A stretch of DNA of 14,268 bases from positions 1 through 14,268 of the forward strand of contig DIYE01000221.1 of assembly GCA_002428885.1 (NCBI GenBank). The letters run 5' to 3'. The position numbers were made by a program, and so were the translations under genes. The notes under the pieces were generated by a model. The model saw only the letters and a list, made by a program, of their open reading frames with translations. It was not told the DNA's origin and ran no database searches. Positions 13,724-14,268 of the stretch are shown piece by piece (position 1 is the stretch's first letter; every line of letters begins with the position of its first letter). The DNA comes from Alphaproteobacteria bacterium UBA6062. Lineage in GTDB: Bacteria > Pseudomonadota > Alphaproteobacteria > Sneathiellales > Sneathiellaceae.

Positions 13724-14268
13724 TTAATGCCGGTGCGTTGGTAGGGATAAGATAATCGTAAAACCGTCTGAGTTTTTAAGATCGATAGTACCTCCATGAA
13801 GATTGATGACGGCTTCTACAAGGGAAAGGCCGAGACCGTTTCCTGACAGGCCACGGCTTTTCTCGACCCGATAAAATCGCTCGAATACCTTGTGAAATTC
13901 ACTTTCCGGTATTCCATCTCCCTGATCGTGAACAGATATGTGGCATTGTTGATCCTCGTGCGTTAAGGATAGCGTGATACAGCTTTCATCCGGAGCATAT
14001 TTAAGAGCGTTATCAAGAACATTTGTGATGCACTGGAACAGAAGATCCCGATCACCAGCGACCTGTATTTCCGTTTGGTTTTTAAAAGAAATGATCTGTT
14101 GTTTTTCTTCTGCCAGCGGCCCGTAAAGTTCAATTGCATCATGACACAAGGCTTTAATATTGACGGCTGAGAAATCCTTCCTGATCTGCCCGGTTTCAAT
14201 GCGGCTGATGTTAAGCAAAGACTGGAAGGTTGACAGAAGCTCGTCCACATCCTGAACGGAGGCCTGCA
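13724..14268 (-). CDS. Sensor histidine kinase, C-terminal catalytic part (5' end outside window)
   Basis: The frame is open to the right edge, leaving about 181 visible residues. The first visible stretch (DVDELLSTFQSLLNISRIETGQ) is the second helix of the dimerisation domain. The ATP-binding domain follows: N-box NVLDNALKYAP, G1 box DQGDGIP, F-box VFERFYRVEKSR, G2 box GNGLGLSLVEAV, then LHGGTIDL and a short end at TAA. The phospho-accepting histidine and any sensor region lie beyond the edge, as should the response regulator. Kinases with this FERFYR...GLGLSLV pattern belong to the OmpR-partner (HPK1-like) group. A GTG at 14248 is an internal codon and not the start. Its stop is 85 bases before the PAP2 ATG on the same strand, so a shared transcript is plausible. 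Confidence 0.9.
   Translation of the reverse strand, partial: QASVQDVDELLSTFQSLLNISRIETGQIRKDFSAVNIKALCHDAIELYGPLAEEKQQIISFKNQTEIQVAGDRDLLFQCITNVLDNALKYAPDESCITLSLTHEDQQCHISVHDQGDGIPESEFHKVFERFYRVEKSRGLSGNGLGLSLVEAVINLHGGTIDLKNSDGFTIILSLPTHRH

Noticed and set aside
13712..13729. CATTAA-N6-TTAATG repeat at the kinase stop codon
   Set aside because: It is made only of A/T-rich pairs with no T-run in the right place, so it is too weak to call a terminator or operator.

Overview
The window looks like a chromosomal catabolic region of a Gram-negative bacterium, most probably an alphaproteobacterium of moderate GC. This rests on gene style (branched-chain-type ABC uptake operon, LuxR-type receptor, CaiB-type CoA-transferase, GPH-type carrier) and not on any marker gene, so the taxonomic call is weak. 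No stretch longer than 300 bases lacks a gene, and I see no RNA gene, insertion sequence or CRISPR array.

Left block, plus strand (1-5153): the tail of a GPH/MFS-like carrier, a TetR-family regulator, then a close set of catabolic genes: Baeyer-Villiger-type flavin monooxygenase, HSL-family alpha/beta-hydrolase, short-chain dehydrogenase and an NQO1-like flavoprotein reductase. Dehydrogenase, BVMO and esterase together can turn a secondary alcohol into a ketone, then an ester or lactone, then a hydroxy-acid. The BVMO-hydrolase-SDR order resembles the mycobacterial mymA-lipR-Rv3085 arrangement and the logic of cyclohexanol (chn) catabolism.

Middle block, minus strand (10657 down to 5161): a five-gene HAAT-type (LivKGFHM) ABC importer operon with overlapping reading frames. 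Its last gene is unusual: a full LivM permease fused in frame to a complete alpha/beta-hydrolase with its catalytic triad. Its LivG subunit has lost the ABC signature sequence. The two operons converge with only 7 bases between their stop codons.

Right block: a LuxR-type receptor, transcribed divergently from the importer, keeps all nine residues typical of acyl-homoserine-lactone receptors, but no luxI is present. A CaiB/BaiF CoA-transferase follows, with its own probable promoter and a strong terminator. On the minus strand, an undecaprenyl-diphosphatase-like PAP2 protein and the C-terminal end of a sensor histidine kinase that runs off the window appear to be an unrelated envelope/sensing unit.

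Working model (inference): an ester-, lactone- or acid-type compound is imported by the ABC system, hydrolysed as it enters by the permease-tethered hydrolase, activated to a CoA thioester by the CaiB-family enzyme, and/or oxidised by the left-hand operon, with uptake under LuxR control and oxidation under TetR control. The substrate cannot be named from sequence.
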